From NCBI GenBank assembly GCA_963702955.1, contig OY969774.1, positions 1,798,001 through 1,862,000 of the forward strand: a stretch of 64,000 bases of DNA, given 5' to 3'. Under the pieces are notes generated by a model that saw only the letters and a list, made by a program, of their open reading frames with translations, had not been told where the DNA came from and made no database searches. A program made the position numbers and the translations under genes. Source of the DNA: VRUE01 sp963702955 (GTDB lineage Bacteria; Actinomycetota; Thermoleophilia; Solirubrobacterales; 70-9). Positions 51,680 to 60,229 of this stretch are shown piece after piece; position 1 is the stretch's first letter; each line of letters starts with the position of its first letter.

Positions 51680-51725
51680 CGGCGCCCGATCCCGCGCTTG
51701 ATCGCTTGATCTTTCTCTACTATTC

Positions 51726-52343
51726 TTGACGATCGTGGCAAGCGACGCGCAAGGGGACAGGATAACGCTGATCACCCTCGGCCCCGAGGGGACCTGCCAC
51801 GAGCGGGCGACTAAGCGCTACATGGAGTTCCAGGGGATCGAGGACTACGAGATCGCCCTGATCACCGACTTCTTCGTCGGCCTGGAGATGGTGCGGGAGA
51901 CGCCGGGCGCATTCCTCGTCCAGTGCAGCGCCCACCCGAAGGTGCACGAGATCACCGAGACACACTGGACCGAGGTCTTCGTCGTCAACACCTTCATCTA
52001 CCCGACCAAGGCGCTGGCGGTGCTGAGCCGCCGCGACGTCGAGCAGCCGCGCTCGCTGGGGATCGTCCCCGCGACCGAGGGCTACGTCGACCTCTCCGAG
52101 TGGGAGGAGGTGATCCCGCAGATCTCCAAGCCGATCATCGCCGCGGCGCTGCTGCGCGGCGAGTACGACGCCGGCCTGACCCACCTCGAGCACCTCGAGC
52201 GGCACCCCGGCGAGCTGCGGCTCGAGCTCGAGATCGGCGAAATCGACACCACCTGGGTCGTCTACGGGCGCCAGAAGCGCTTCCACGGAGAGCTGATCGG
52301 CATCCCCTCGGCCGAGATATTCCGCCGGCCGGCGCTCGTTTAG
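51726..52343 (+). CDS. prephenate dehydratase-fold / BacA-like protein
   Basis: A 205-residue protein. ITLGPEGTCHERATKRYMEF is the start of the prephenate-dehydratase/periplasmic-binding-like fold, with G-P-E-G-T as in BacA, the prephenate decarboxylase of bacilysin synthesis. AFLVQCSAHPKVHEI and YDAGLTHLEHLERHPGEL are equivalents of later strands. Classical catalytic Thr-x-x-Thr motifs of the dehydratase are not obvious, so the reaction is uncertain. TTG 51726 or GTG 51735 may be the start. Confidence 0.5.
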   Translation: MTIVASDAQGDRITLITLGPEGTCHERATKRYMEFQGIEDYEIALITDFFVGLEMVRETPGAFLVQCSAHPKVHEITETHWTEVFVVNTFIYPTKALAVLSRRDVEQPRSLGIVPATEGYVDLSEWEEVIPQISKPIIAAALLRGEYDAGLTHLEHLERHPGELRLELEIGEIDTTWVVYGRQKRFHGELIGIPSAEIFRRPALV

Positions 52344-52350
52344 CGCGCTT

Positions 52351-52371
52351 GTTTCCGCACTTTGCGGAAAC
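52351..52371 (+). terminator. hairpin terminator
   Basis: GTTTCCGC (52351-52358) and GCGGAAAC (52364-52371) form a perfect eight-pair stem with a five-base loop, eight bases past the stop of the BacA-like gene. There is no T-run. Confidence 0.55.
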
Positions 52372-52786
52372 GCTCCCTCGACACCCCTAGCGCGAGCCGG
52401 GGGGAGGCGCTAGGTTCGCATTGCGACCGGGAGAGAGCGGGAGCCGCGGAAGCCAAGCGGGGGCCGTTCTCGAAGGTGGCGCGACGAGCTTCTAAGCGCG
52501 AAGGCTACGCGCGAGGCAGGCGACGAGCGTCATCCCCGGTCGCGTTTTCGTGCCCGCAGCGGCGTCCGACCCCCTCCCTAGCGTTGCCCTCGGCCTGGGA
52601 GCGCCTGCCCGTCCAGGCCCGCGACCGGGGCGCCTTGCCGGGAGCCGGGCGTCGACGGCGGAACCCCGTGAGCAGCCGCCGCGACATAGCCCGCCCGCTC
52701 CCCTAAGAGAATTCTTACCTTGACAAGCCGGGAAACGAGAATAGGTTCCTCCTGACCAATACGGGTCTGCGAACGAGGACAAGACG
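52372..52786 (+). promoter_or_regulatory. 415-bp gap with a promoter for the cytochrome b operon
   Basis: TTGACA (52719-52724) and TAGGTT (52742-52747) are spaced by 17 bases, a good vegetative promoter 40 bp before the 56-residue gene. The part before it (52372-52710) is GC-rich and can fold but shows no known RNA family or gene. Confidence 0.55.
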
Positions 52787-52957
52787 GTGCTCGCCATGCT
52801 TTTCGGTGCCCTGTTCGACCTGAGCCACCCGGCTCGCTACCTGCACTGGCACTTCTTCCAGATGTCGGTGGCGAACGTGGTCGTGATTCTGCTGATGATC
52901 GCCGTCTTCATCGTCGCGATCCTGATCCCGTTCCCCAAGCGGGAACGCCTGCCTTGA
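52787..52957 (+). CDS. 56-residue single-pass membrane protein heading the cytochrome b operon
   Basis: GTG 52787 with GAGGA eight bases before it (or ATG 52796). The peptide starts LFGALFDLSHPARYLHWHFF and continues with a membrane helix (VANVVVILLMIAVFIVAILI) and a basic end (PKRERLP). Its stop overlaps the TTG of the cytochrome b gene (TTGA). It is probably a small subunit or assembly partner of that complex. The histidines in HPARYLHWHF could be haem or quinone ligands (inference). Confidence 0.65.
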   Translation: MLAMLFGALFDLSHPARYLHWHFFQMSVANVVVILLMIAVFIVAILIPFPKRERLP

Positions 52958-53613
52958 GCGACCGGGAGCGGCAGATGTGGACGACCTGGGTCCGCGAGCG
53001 GGCGGTCAGCTCGCTGCCGCCGGAGAAGCTGCTCCCCGACCGCCAGCCCTCCTACGTCTCCTCCTGGATCTACGTCTTCGGCGTCGCCGCGATCGCCTCG
53101 CTGGTCGTCGTCGTCCTCTCGGGGATGATCCTCGGGCTGAAGGGGCCGGAATGGTGGCACGTCGCCGGCGTCGGCCGCTTCTTCAACGGCATCCACCTCT
53201 GGGCCGTGGAGCTGTTCTTCTTCACCATGGTCGTCCACCTCTGGGGCAAGTTCTTCATGGGGGCCTGGCGGGGAGGCCGCGGCCGCACCTGGGTGACCGG
53301 CGCGATCGCCTTCCTGGTCGCGATCGGCGCCGCCTTCACCGGCTACCTCTCGCAGCAGAACTTCGACTCGCAGTGGATCGCCGGCGAGGGCAAGGACGGG
53401 CTCAACTCGGTCGGCGTCGGCGCCTTCTTCAACGTCGCCGACTTCGGCCAGATGTACACCTTCCACGTCATCCTGCTGCCGGTCGTCGTGGTCGCGCTGG
53501 TGGTCGGGCACGTGCTGCTGGTCCGCCGCACCGGGGTGGTGCCGCCCTACCCGGCCCGGGTGGCCGCCGCCAAGCCGCAGGCGCCCGCGACGAGCGAGGG
53601 ATCGGCGCCGTGA
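52954..53613 (+). CDS. cytochrome b/b6 N-terminal type protein
   Basis: A 219-residue membrane protein with four segments. The paired haem ligands are in NGIHLWAVELFFFTMVVHLW (helix B) and FHVILLPVVVVALVVGHVLL (helix D), the cytochrome b6 arrangement. GAAFTGYLSQQNFDSQWIA is the Q-site side loop (normally GYxLPW, here GYLSQQ). TTG 52954. It is a quinol-oxidising haem subunit. Its stop overlaps the next gene start. Confidence 0.85.
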   Translation: MSDRERQMWTTWVRERAVSSLPPEKLLPDRQPSYVSSWIYVFGVAAIASLVVVVLSGMILGLKGPEWWHVAGVGRFFNGIHLWAVELFFFTMVVHLWGKFFMGAWRGGRGRTWVTGAIAFLVAIGAAFTGYLSQQNFDSQWIAGEGKDGLNSVGVGAFFNVADFGQMYTFHVILLPVVVVALVVGHVLLVRRTGVVPPYPARVAAAKPQAPATSEGSAP

Positions 53614-54566
53614 GCAGCGCCCCCGCCTCGCCCGACCCCTCCGCGCCCTGGCCCGGGCCGTTCGTCCGCTACGACCTGGTCAAGGAGCTGGCGGTCGCGC
53701 TCGCGGTCATCGCCGGGCTGGCGGTGCTGCTGACGATCCTCTTCTCCTCGCCCGACGATTCGCCGACGACGATCCAGAGCTGGGCGCAGGCCGACCCGGG
53801 CGACTTCGCCGCCACCGCGGTCACCGAGCTGGCCGGGACCAGCGAGCTGGCCGAATACGGCCCGCCCTACAACCACACGCCGGAAGCGACGCAGAAGATC
53901 GGCCCGCTCGACCTGCAGAGCACGCCCGGCGTCCGCATTCCGATCGACACGGCGAAGGACTTCGTGATCGAACCGCTGCGCTCGATCCCCGGCGATCCCC
54001 GCCTGAAGCCGGCGATCCGCGCATACGAAGCGGCGCCGGCGGCGCTGCAGAGCGCCTGGACCAGCCGCTACGAAGCGGCCCTGGAAGGCGCCCGCTTCCC
54101 CGGCGGCGCGGCGGTCGTCCTGCCGGCCGGCCGCTACGGGCCGGTCGCGCCGATGATCGCCTCCTTGCTCGGCCTGGCCCAGAGCGGCGGCCTCGACGGC
54201 GCCCTGCTGGCCGGCAACCACCGCTTCTACCAGACCAACTACACCAAGCCGCTGCTCTTCCTCTCCGGCGGCGGCTACTTCGAGGAACGGGCCGAAGGCC
54301 AGCACCTGCTGGGCACCCAGTGGGGAATGATGAACGAGACCGGCAGCTATCCCGGCCAGGTCTGGCTCTGGCTCTACACCTTCTGGTACCAGATCGAACC
54401 GTTCCTCGAATCGCCCAACGCCGACGCGCTGATCTTCGTCCTGATGGGCGTGCTCAGCCTCGCCTTCGTCTGCATCCCCTTCATCCCGGGGCTGAGGACG
54501 CTGCCCCGCCGGCTCGGCGTGCACCGGGCGATCTGGCGCGACCATTACCGCGAAGTAGAAGACTGA
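53610..54566 (+). CDS. membrane-anchored subunit of the cytochrome b operon, unknown
   Basis: A 318-residue protein with one membrane segment near the N-terminus (LAVALAVIAGLAVLLTILFS), a large outer domain rich in Pro, Tyr and Gly, and a further hydrophobic hairpin near the C-terminus (ALIFVLMGVLSLAFVCIPFI). It may represent a much-modified cytochrome b C-terminal (subunit IV) partner. No haem-binding CxxCH or Rieske motif is seen. GTG 53610 overlaps the cytochrome b stop. Confidence 0.6.
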   Translation: MSSAPASPDPSAPWPGPFVRYDLVKELAVALAVIAGLAVLLTILFSSPDDSPTTIQSWAQADPGDFAATAVTELAGTSELAEYGPPYNHTPEATQKIGPLDLQSTPGVRIPIDTAKDFVIEPLRSIPGDPRLKPAIRAYEAAPAALQSAWTSRYEAALEGARFPGGAAVVLPAGRYGPVAPMIASLLGLAQSGGLDGALLAGNHRFYQTNYTKPLLFLSGGGYFEERAEGQHLLGTQWGMMNETGSYPGQVWLWLYTFWYQIEPFLESPNADALIFVLMGVLSLAFVCIPFIPGLRTLPRRLGVHRAIWRDHYREVED

Positions 54567-54798
54567 GCGGCGCCTAAGACTCGGTCAAGGCCCCGGTCTG
54601 ATGCTCGTAGCGTGAATATCCCGGCGGCCGCCTCCGGGAAAGTGGGCTTAAGAGCCGGGCGGAATGATGATCGGAGCTGGCACGCAACACAGAATACCAG
54701 GCGCCTTCCGGCGAATCGACACGCCACAACGATGCACTCGATTGTCATAGTTGAAGTCCAGCTGCGCAGGCAAGCGCATCACGTAAGGCAAGACGAGC

Positions 54799-55317
54799 AT
54801 GTCAAACGCATATCTGCATTTGGTGGATCTGGCGTCAATTGCGCAGATAGCCTTGGCCTGCATTGCCGCGCTTGCCCTGATTGGTGCCGTCGCACAGGCA
54901 CTCGTCACCCGCTCGGCCACCCGCCAGACCCTCACGTACAACTACACGGATCGCTTTGCGGATCCAGCTCTTATCCCCTTTCGTCAAAAGACCAGCGACT
55001 TGTTTGCCCTAAGCAAAGCAACCGAAGACGAAAAGTGGGAGATATACCGCCGATGGTCGGTCGAGGACAAAGTTGAGGCCTTGCTGTTGCCCAATCTCAT
55101 CGAGGAGCTGGCAGGGATGTACAACAACGGCTTGCTCAACAAGAAGATCGTCGAGGACTTCTTTGGATTTACCGCCAACGAGCTTTGGAATGACGGCTGG
55201 TGGTTCATCCGCCGATCTCGCGATACCTATGCCGCGTATTACTCTCAGTGGGAGACCATGCTCCGAGACATGGGGTACCAACCCACGCTGGAGAACGGGC
55301 GAGCGTCCTGTCGCTGA
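54799..55317 (+). CDS. hypothetical protein with N-terminal membrane helix, low-GC
   Basis: A 172-residue protein: one membrane segment (LACIAALALIGAVAQALV) followed by a helical soluble part (EIYRRWSVEDKVEALLLPNL, FFGFTANELWNDGWWFIRRS). It resembles the DUF4760 type in layout. Its codons use A and T far more than the neighbours, which suggests recent transfer. The 232-bp gap upstream shows no other gene. Confidence 0.5.
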   Translation: MSNAYLHLVDLASIAQIALACIAALALIGAVAQALVTRSATRQTLTYNYTDRFADPALIPFRQKTSDLFALSKATEDEKWEIYRRWSVEDKVEALLLPNLIEELAGMYNNGLLNKKIVEDFFGFTANELWNDGWWFIRRSRDTYAAYYSQWETMLRDMGYQPTLENGRASCR

Positions 55318-55357
55318 GCTTCGGCCTCTGAGCGCACAGCGGGCTAGCATCGGCGCC

Positions 55358-56035
55358 ATGGAGATCTTGGTGGTCGAGGACGAGGCGGCGATCTCCGACT
55401 TCCTCGCGCGCGGCCTGGAGGGCGAGGGCTACGCCGTGATCGTCGCCGCCGACGGGAGCGAGGGCGAGCGGCTGGCGCTGAGCGAGGGGGTCGACCTGGT
55501 GATCCTCGACCGGATGCTGCCCGGCAAGGACGGGATGGAGGTCCTGGCGGCGCTGCGGCGGGCCAAGCCGGCGCTGCCGGTGATCCTGCTGACCGCGAAG
55601 GGCGAGGTCGCAGACCGGGTCGCGGGCCTCGACGCCGGCGCCACCGACTACCTGACCAAGCCCTTCTCCTTCGAGGAGCTGGCGGCGCGGGTGCGGGCGC
55701 ACCTGCGACGGCCCGAGGGCGAAGCGACGGTGGCGACGCTGGAGGCGGCGGGAATGCGGCTCGACCTGATCTCGCGCCGGGTCGAGCGCGACGGCCACTC
55801 GATCCGCCTCCCCGAGCGCGAGGCCGAGCTGCTCGCCTACCTGATGCGGCGCCCCGGACAGGTCTGCAGCCGCACCGACCTGCTCTCCTCCGTCTGGGGC
55901 TACGACCACGACCCGGGGACCAACGTCGTCCAGGTCTACGTCGGCTACCTGCGGCGGCGCCTGGCGCTGCCCGACGCGCCCGCCCCGATCGAGACCGTGC
56001 GCTCGGTCGGCTACCGCCTCGCCGAGCCGACGTGA
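55358..56035 (+). CDS. OmpR-family response regulator
   Basis: A 225-residue response regulator. The receiver domain has VVEDEAAISDFL (acidic pocket), LVILDRMLPGKDG (phospho-acceptor Asp) and YLTKPFSFEELAAR (switch Lys). The OmpR/PhoB-type winged helix follows (LPEREAELLAYLMRRPGQVC, VVQVYVGYLRRRLALP). Its stop overlaps the kinase start (GTGA), so both form a two-component system. Confidence 0.95.
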   Translation: MEILVVEDEAAISDFLARGLEGEGYAVIVAADGSEGERLALSEGVDLVILDRMLPGKDGMEVLAALRRAKPALPVILLTAKGEVADRVAGLDAGATDYLTKPFSFEELAARVRAHLRRPEGEATVATLEAAGMRLDLISRRVERDGHSIRLPEREAELLAYLMRRPGQVCSRTDLLSSVWGYDHDPGTNVVQVYVGYLRRRLALPDAPAPIETVRSVGYRLAEPT

Positions 56036-56958
56036 GGGCAGCCTGGACGCGGCTGGGGCGACGCGGGCGGCGGGTGCTCGCGGTCGGCGCGATAGTCCTC
56101 GCGGCCCTCGCCGCGCTCTTCCTCGCCACGCTGGACCAGGCCGCCGACGAGTCGGGGCGGATCGAGCGCGGCGACGCCCAGGTCGAGGTGATCGGCACCT
56201 TCGTCGTCACCGGCGGCTTCATCCTCGCCGCCGCCCTGCTCGCCGGCTACTGGGTCGGCGAGGCCTCCTCGCGGCAGCGGCGCTTCGTCTCCGACGCCTC
56301 GCACGAGCTGCGCACGCCGCTGACCGCGATCCGCGGCCAGCTCGAGGTGCTGGCGCGGCAGCCGAGCCCCGAGGGCGAGGAGGTGCGCCGGGTCGAGGGC
56401 GTGGTCGGCGCCGAGCTGGCGCGGATCGAACGGCTGGTCGACGAGCTCCTGGTCCTCGCCCGGCTCGACGAGGGCGAGCCGCTGCGGCAGCGGCGCTTCG
56501 AGCTGACGCCGTTCCTGGTCGGCTTCGTCGAAAGCGAAGCGGCGGCGGCCGTCGGCCTCGGAGAGACGCCGGCCGGGACGATCTCCGCCGACCCCGAGCG
56601 GCTGACCCAGGTGCTGCGCAACCTGGCGGCCAACGCTCGCCGTCACGCCGGGCCGGAGGGCCGGGTCGAGGTCTCGGCCGCGACCCGCGGCGGCCGGGTG
56701 ACGCTGCTGGTCAACGACGACGGGCCGGGGATTCCGCCGGCCGAGCGCAAGCGCGTCTTCGACCGCTTCCACCGCAGCGAGACGGCCCGCGACCGCGACT
56801 CGGGCGGCAGCGGCCTCGGCCTGGCGATCGCCCGCTCGATCGTCGAGCTGCACGGCGGCCGCATCCGGGTCGAGGACTCGCCGCTCGGCGGCGCCCGCCT
56901 CTGCGTCGAGCTGGGCGGCTTCGAGCCGCTGCGGGTCGATGAGAAACCTCTCACCTGA
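56032..56958 (+). CDS. sensor histidine kinase
   Basis: A 308-residue kinase with two membrane segments and a very short (about 30-residue) outer loop. There is no clear HAMP domain. Kinase boxes: H-box SDASHELRTPLTAIRGQLE, N-box LRNLAANARRHA, G1 NDDGPGIPPAERK, F RVFDRFHRSE and G2 GGSGLGLAIARSIVELHGG. The short outer loop suggests sensing within the membrane. GTG 56032. The next gene codes for a haem-type membrane protein it may regulate. Confidence 0.92.
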   Translation: MRAAWTRLGRRGRRVLAVGAIVLAALAALFLATLDQAADESGRIERGDAQVEVIGTFVVTGGFILAAALLAGYWVGEASSRQRRFVSDASHELRTPLTAIRGQLEVLARQPSPEGEEVRRVEGVVGAELARIERLVDELLVLARLDEGEPLRQRRFELTPFLVGFVESEAAAAVGLGETPAGTISADPERLTQVLRNLAANARRHAGPEGRVEVSAATRGGRVTLLVNDDGPGIPPAERKRVFDRFHRSETARDRDSGGSGLGLAIARSIVELHGGRIRVEDSPLGGARLCVELGGFEPLRVDEKPLT

Positions 56959-56999
56959 GCGTTAACCGGCGCTGAGCGCCCGCGAGCAGCATCGCCGAG

Positions 57000-57611
57000 G
57001 TGTACAGCGACGCCCAGACCGCGAGGCGCGACGGCGTCGCCGCCAACGCGCGGCTGACCGGTGGGACGGCGGCGATCCTGCTCGTCCTGCTGGCGCTGGA
57101 GGGGGCGACGATCCCCTTCATCGGCAGCCTGGTCGGGCCGCACATCTTCATCGGCATGCTGCTGCTGCCGCCGGTCGCGCTGAAGCTGGGAAGCACCGGC
57201 TACCGCTTCGCCCGCTACTACCTGCGGGCCCCGTCCTACCGCCGCAAGGGCCCGCCGGGGCCGATCATGCGCCTGCTGGCGCCCGGCGTCGTCCTCACCA
57301 CCCTGGCGCTGTTCGCCACCGGCGTCGCGCTGGCGATCGAGGGGCCGGGCGGCGGCTCGCTCAAGTTCTGGCACAAGGCGAGCTTCATCGCCTGGGTCGT
57401 GCTGATGACGGTCCACGTGCTCGGGCACGTGCTCGAGGTGCCGAAGCTGGCGATGCCCGACTGGCGCCGCGCCGGCGGCCGCGAAGCGCGGCTCGCCGGC
57501 ACGGGCCTGCGGGTGATGACCCTGGGAGGCTCGCTGGTCCTCGGCCTCGCCTTGGCCCTGGCGACGATCTCGCTGATCGGCCCCTGGCTCTCGAGCTCGG
57601 CCGGCGGCTAG
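57000..57611 (+). CDS. b-type cytochrome-like membrane protein
   Basis: A 203-residue membrane protein with about four segments. Histidines in VGPHIFIGMLLLPP and FWHKASFIAWVVLMTVHVLG, followed by HVLEVPKL, are positioned to bind haem b, similar to cytochrome b561/DUF4405-type proteins. GTG 57000, 41 bp after the histidine kinase gene and on the same strand. Its function as an electron carrier is inferred. Confidence 0.6.
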   Translation: MYSDAQTARRDGVAANARLTGGTAAILLVLLALEGATIPFIGSLVGPHIFIGMLLLPPVALKLGSTGYRFARYYLRAPSYRRKGPPGPIMRLLAPGVVLTTLALFATGVALAIEGPGGGSLKFWHKASFIAWVVLMTVHVLGHVLEVPKLAMPDWRRAGGREARLAGTGLRVMTLGGSLVLGLALALATISLIGPWLSSSAGG

Positions 57612-57620
57612 CGTGGGCCT

Positions 57621-59102
57621 CTACCCGGCGTCTGAGTAAGCCGGCTCCATCTCGCCGGGCGCCGGCTCGCCCTGCGGCTGCTGCCCGGGCGCCGGCATCG
57701 GCGCCGGCGTGCGAACCACGGTCGCGGCGATCGCCAGGGCGAGGCCGACGAGGGCGGCGCCGACCAGATAGGCGAGGTGGTAGCCGGAGGTGAGGGCCGC
57801 CGGGTTGGAGGCGCCGCCTTCGAGGGCGTGGTTGGTGCGCTCGGTCGCCAGGGTCGCCAGCACCGCGAGGCCGACCGCGCCGCCGACCTGGACGCTGGTG
57901 TTGACCACGCCCGAGGCGAGGCCGGCGTCCTCCGGCGTCGCCCCCGACATCGAGAGCGTCATCAGCGAGGGGAAGCAGGTGCCGATCCCGAGCCCGGTGA
58001 GCAGCATCGGCGGCAACAGGTCGACCGCGTAGCTGCCGTCAACCGGGGTGCGGGCGAAGAGCAGCAGGCCGACGGCGAGCAGCGAGAGGCCCGGGAACAG
58101 CATCGTCCGCGGCCCGAAGCGCATGATCAGCCTTTCCGAGAAGCCGAGCGACATCGTCCCCATCACCAGCGTCGCCGGCAGGAAGGCCAGCCCGACCTCG
58201 AGCGCGTCGTAGCCGAGCACGCGCTGCATGTAGAGGGCACCGAGGAAGAACATCGAGAACATGCCGGCAACCAGCAGCGCCTGGATCGCGTTGGCGCCGG
58301 AGACGTTGCGCGAGCGGAACAGCCGCAGCGGCATCAGCGGGTTGGCGATCCGCGCCTGGCGGACGACGAAGGCGGTCAGCAGCGCCAGCGAGACGGCGCC
58401 GAGGCCGAGCGACTCGGCCGAGCCCCAGCCCTGCTCGGGCACCTGCAGGATCGTGTAGACGCCGAGCATCAGCCCGGCGACGAGGAGGCCGGCGCCAGGC
58501 AGGTCGGCGCCCTTGTCGATGCCGATCCCCGGGGTCGACTCGATCAGCCGCGTGGCGAGGAAGGCCGTGACGACGCCGATCGGCAGGTTGATGAAGAAGA
58601 TCCAGTGCCAGCTGATCGCCTGGGTCAGGGCGCCGCCGGCGAGCAGCCCGATCGAGCCGCCGGCGGAGGCGACGAAGCCGTAGACGCCGATCGCTTTCGC
58701 CTGTTCGGGCGGCTGCGGGAACATCGTCACGATCATCCCCAGGATCACCGCCGAGGTCAGCGCCCCGGCGACCCCCTGCAGGAAGCGGGCGCCGATCAGC
58801 ATCCCCTGGGTCTGCGAGACGGCGCAGCAGAACGAGGCCACGATGAAGACGGCGAGGCCGCCGAGGAAGATCCGCCGCTTGCCGATCAGGTCGCCGATCC
58901 GCCCGGCGAGGAGCAGCAGCCCGCCGAACGGGATCAGGTAGGCGTTGACGACCCAGGCGAGGTTGCTCTGGGAGAAGCCGAGGCTGTCCTGGATCGAGGG
59001 CAGGGCGACGTTGACGATCGTCGCGTCGAGGACGATCATCAGCATCCCCGCGCAGAGGACGTAGAGGGCCAGCCAGCGTCTGCGATCTTCGGCTGCGGTC
59101 AC
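57621..59102 (-). CDS. DHA2-type (EmrB/QacA) MFS drug exporter
   Basis: A 493-residue 14-helix exporter. MLMIVLDATIVNVALPSIQD is the DHA2 motif D1, LAGRIGDLIGKRRIFLGGLA motif A, and LPIGVVTAFLATRLIEST follows helix 6. The C-terminal tail is Pro/Gly-rich. GTG 59102. A TetR gene 0.4 kb away on the same strand may control it. It is related to, but distinct from, the exporter at 43371. Confidence 0.9.
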   Translation of the reverse strand: MTAAEDRRRWLALYVLCAGMLMIVLDATIVNVALPSIQDSLGFSQSNLAWVVNAYLIPFGGLLLLAGRIGDLIGKRRIFLGGLAVFIVASFCCAVSQTQGMLIGARFLQGVAGALTSAVILGMIVTMFPQPPEQAKAIGVYGFVASAGGSIGLLAGGALTQAISWHWIFFINLPIGVVTAFLATRLIESTPGIGIDKGADLPGAGLLVAGLMLGVYTILQVPEQGWGSAESLGLGAVSLALLTAFVVRQARIANPLMPLRLFRSRNVSGANAIQALLVAGMFSMFFLGALYMQRVLGYDALEVGLAFLPATLVMGTMSLGFSERLIMRFGPRTMLFPGLSLLAVGLLLFARTPVDGSYAVDLLPPMLLTGLGIGTCFPSLMTLSMSGATPEDAGLASGVVNTSVQVGGAVGLAVLATLATERTNHALEGGASNPAALTSGYHLAYLVGAALVGLALAIAATVVRTPAPMPAPGQQPQGEPAPGEMEPAYSDAG

Positions 59103-59142
59103 TTCCTTGGCCAGGGTAGAGAAGAGCGACCGCGGGCAATCA

Positions 59143-59451
59143 CTACTGCGTGAGGATCAGGCTCGCCAGCACGACGAAGCTGGCCAGGGTGGACCCGGAC
59201 AGCATGAGGACGGCCTGCATCATCACCTTGTGCATGCCGTCGAGCCGATCGTTGATCCGGTGCAGCTCGTGGTCGACCAGGTCGAAGCGCTTGTCGAACT
59301 TCCTGTCGACTTCGTCGATGCGGCGGTTGACCTCTCCGATGCGGCGGTCCACCTCTCCGAAGCGGCGGTCGACTTCGTCGAAGCGATGGTCGAGGTGCTT
59401 GGCGAAATCGTCCATGCGCCCGTCTGTCCAGCTCTCTTTCACGTTGTACAT
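59143..59451 (-). CDS. coiled-coil protein with C-terminal membrane anchor
   Basis: A 102-residue protein built of heptads: DEVDRRFGEVDRRIGEVNRR and IDEVDRKFDKRFDLVDHELH, the repeat D-R-R-(F/I)-G/D-E-V occurring five times. It ends in one membrane segment (VLMLSGSTLASFVVLASLIL). It resembles DUF1640/FlxA-like tail-anchored coiled coils. Function unknown. It stands between the exporter and the TetR gene on the same strand. Confidence 0.65.
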   Translation of the reverse strand: MYNVKESWTDGRMDDFAKHLDHRFDEVDRRFGEVDRRIGEVNRRIDEVDRKFDKRFDLVDHELHRINDRLDGMHKVMMQAVLMLSGSTLASFVVLASLILTQ

Positions 59452-59511
59452 GATGCCAGATCCTACGACAACACATTGCGCGAGTGTTGCGCTGGATGTA
59501 AATCTTCTGAC

Positions 59512-60084
59512 TCAGCTTCGCAACAAAAGAGTCGCCGCCAGCTTGCCCTCGAGCTCGGGCAGGCGATCCGCTTCGTCGGCGAGCGCCAGCTTGCCGACCA
59601 CGGCGAGGACGCCGGCGGCCCATACCCAGCTGACGCCGAGGCGCTGGGCGAGTTCCTCTACCAGCGCCTCGTGGCGCTGAGATCCCTCGGGCCCGACGGC
59701 GAGGATCTCGACCGTCAGCAGCCGCGCCGTCGGCGGGTCGGCGGCGAGCAGGGTGAGCGTCGCGTGGAGCGCGGCCCGCGCTTTGTCCCCACCCTCCTCC
59801 TCGCGCGCCCGGTCGACCGCCTCCAGCAGCCGTCCCGAGAGCTCCCGGTGCGCGGCCAGCACGCAGTCGCGCTTGTCGGCGAACTGCTTGTAGAAGGTGG
59901 CCGAGGAGACGCCGGCCCGCTTCGCCACGTCGGCCACCGAGGTCTCGGCGTAGCCTCGCTCCGCGCAGGCCTCGGCGATCGCCGCCACCATCCGTTCGCG
60001 CTGGTTGCGCGCGACCACGTCCGCCGGGATCCCGTGTGAGCCGGGTGGCAGCCGCTGCGGATTTCCCTCGTCGAACTGTGCCAT
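59512..60084 (-). CDS. TetR-family regulator
   Basis: A 190-residue regulator. RERMVAAIAEACAERGYAET, followed by VADVAKRAGVSSATFYKQFA and DKRDCVLAAHRE, is the standard TetR helix-turn-helix (residues 28-75). The C-terminal ligand domain is helical and short. The stop lies 60 bp before the coiled-coil gene. It probably represses the nearby DHA2 exporter. Confidence 0.9.
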   Translation of the reverse strand: MAQFDEGNPQRLPPGSHGIPADVVARNQRERMVAAIAEACAERGYAETSVADVAKRAGVSSATFYKQFADKRDCVLAAHRELSGRLLEAVDRAREEEGGDKARAALHATLTLLAADPPTARLLTVEILAVGPEGSQRHEALVEELAQRLGVSWVWAAGVLAVVGKLALADEADRLPELEGKLAATLLLRS

Positions 60085-60165
60085 GACACCCGCTAGTCAG
60101 ACCGCGTTGTGAGCCGCGTCGCCATGGTTGTAGGTGATGGTAGGCGCTCGGGCGGCAGACCGGTT

Positions 60166-60229
60166 CTGCATGATCGTGCAGATCCGCTGACGTTGTGCGT
60201 GGGTGGTGCTAAACTGCACGATCATGCAG
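60166..60229 (+). promoter_or_regulatory. hipB promoter with two mirror-image operators
   Basis: CTGCATGATCGTGCAG (60166-60181) and CTGCACGATCATGCAG (60214-60229) are exact reverse complements of each other, with centres 48 bp apart. The second contains the hipB ATG (60224). CTGACG (60187-60192) and TAAACT (60210-60215), 17 bases apart, form a promoter between them and would start transcription at or next to the ATG. HipB proteins bind such paired palindromes. Confidence 0.8.

Noticed and set aside
52372..52718. Structured non-coding RNA (SRP, 6S or RNase P) in the GC-rich gap
   Set aside because: Stable folding is expected at this GC content and no family core motif was found.
52440..52797. 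Minus-strand frame of 101 codons before the cytochrome b operon
   Set aside because: Composition is random and it overlaps the operon promoter.
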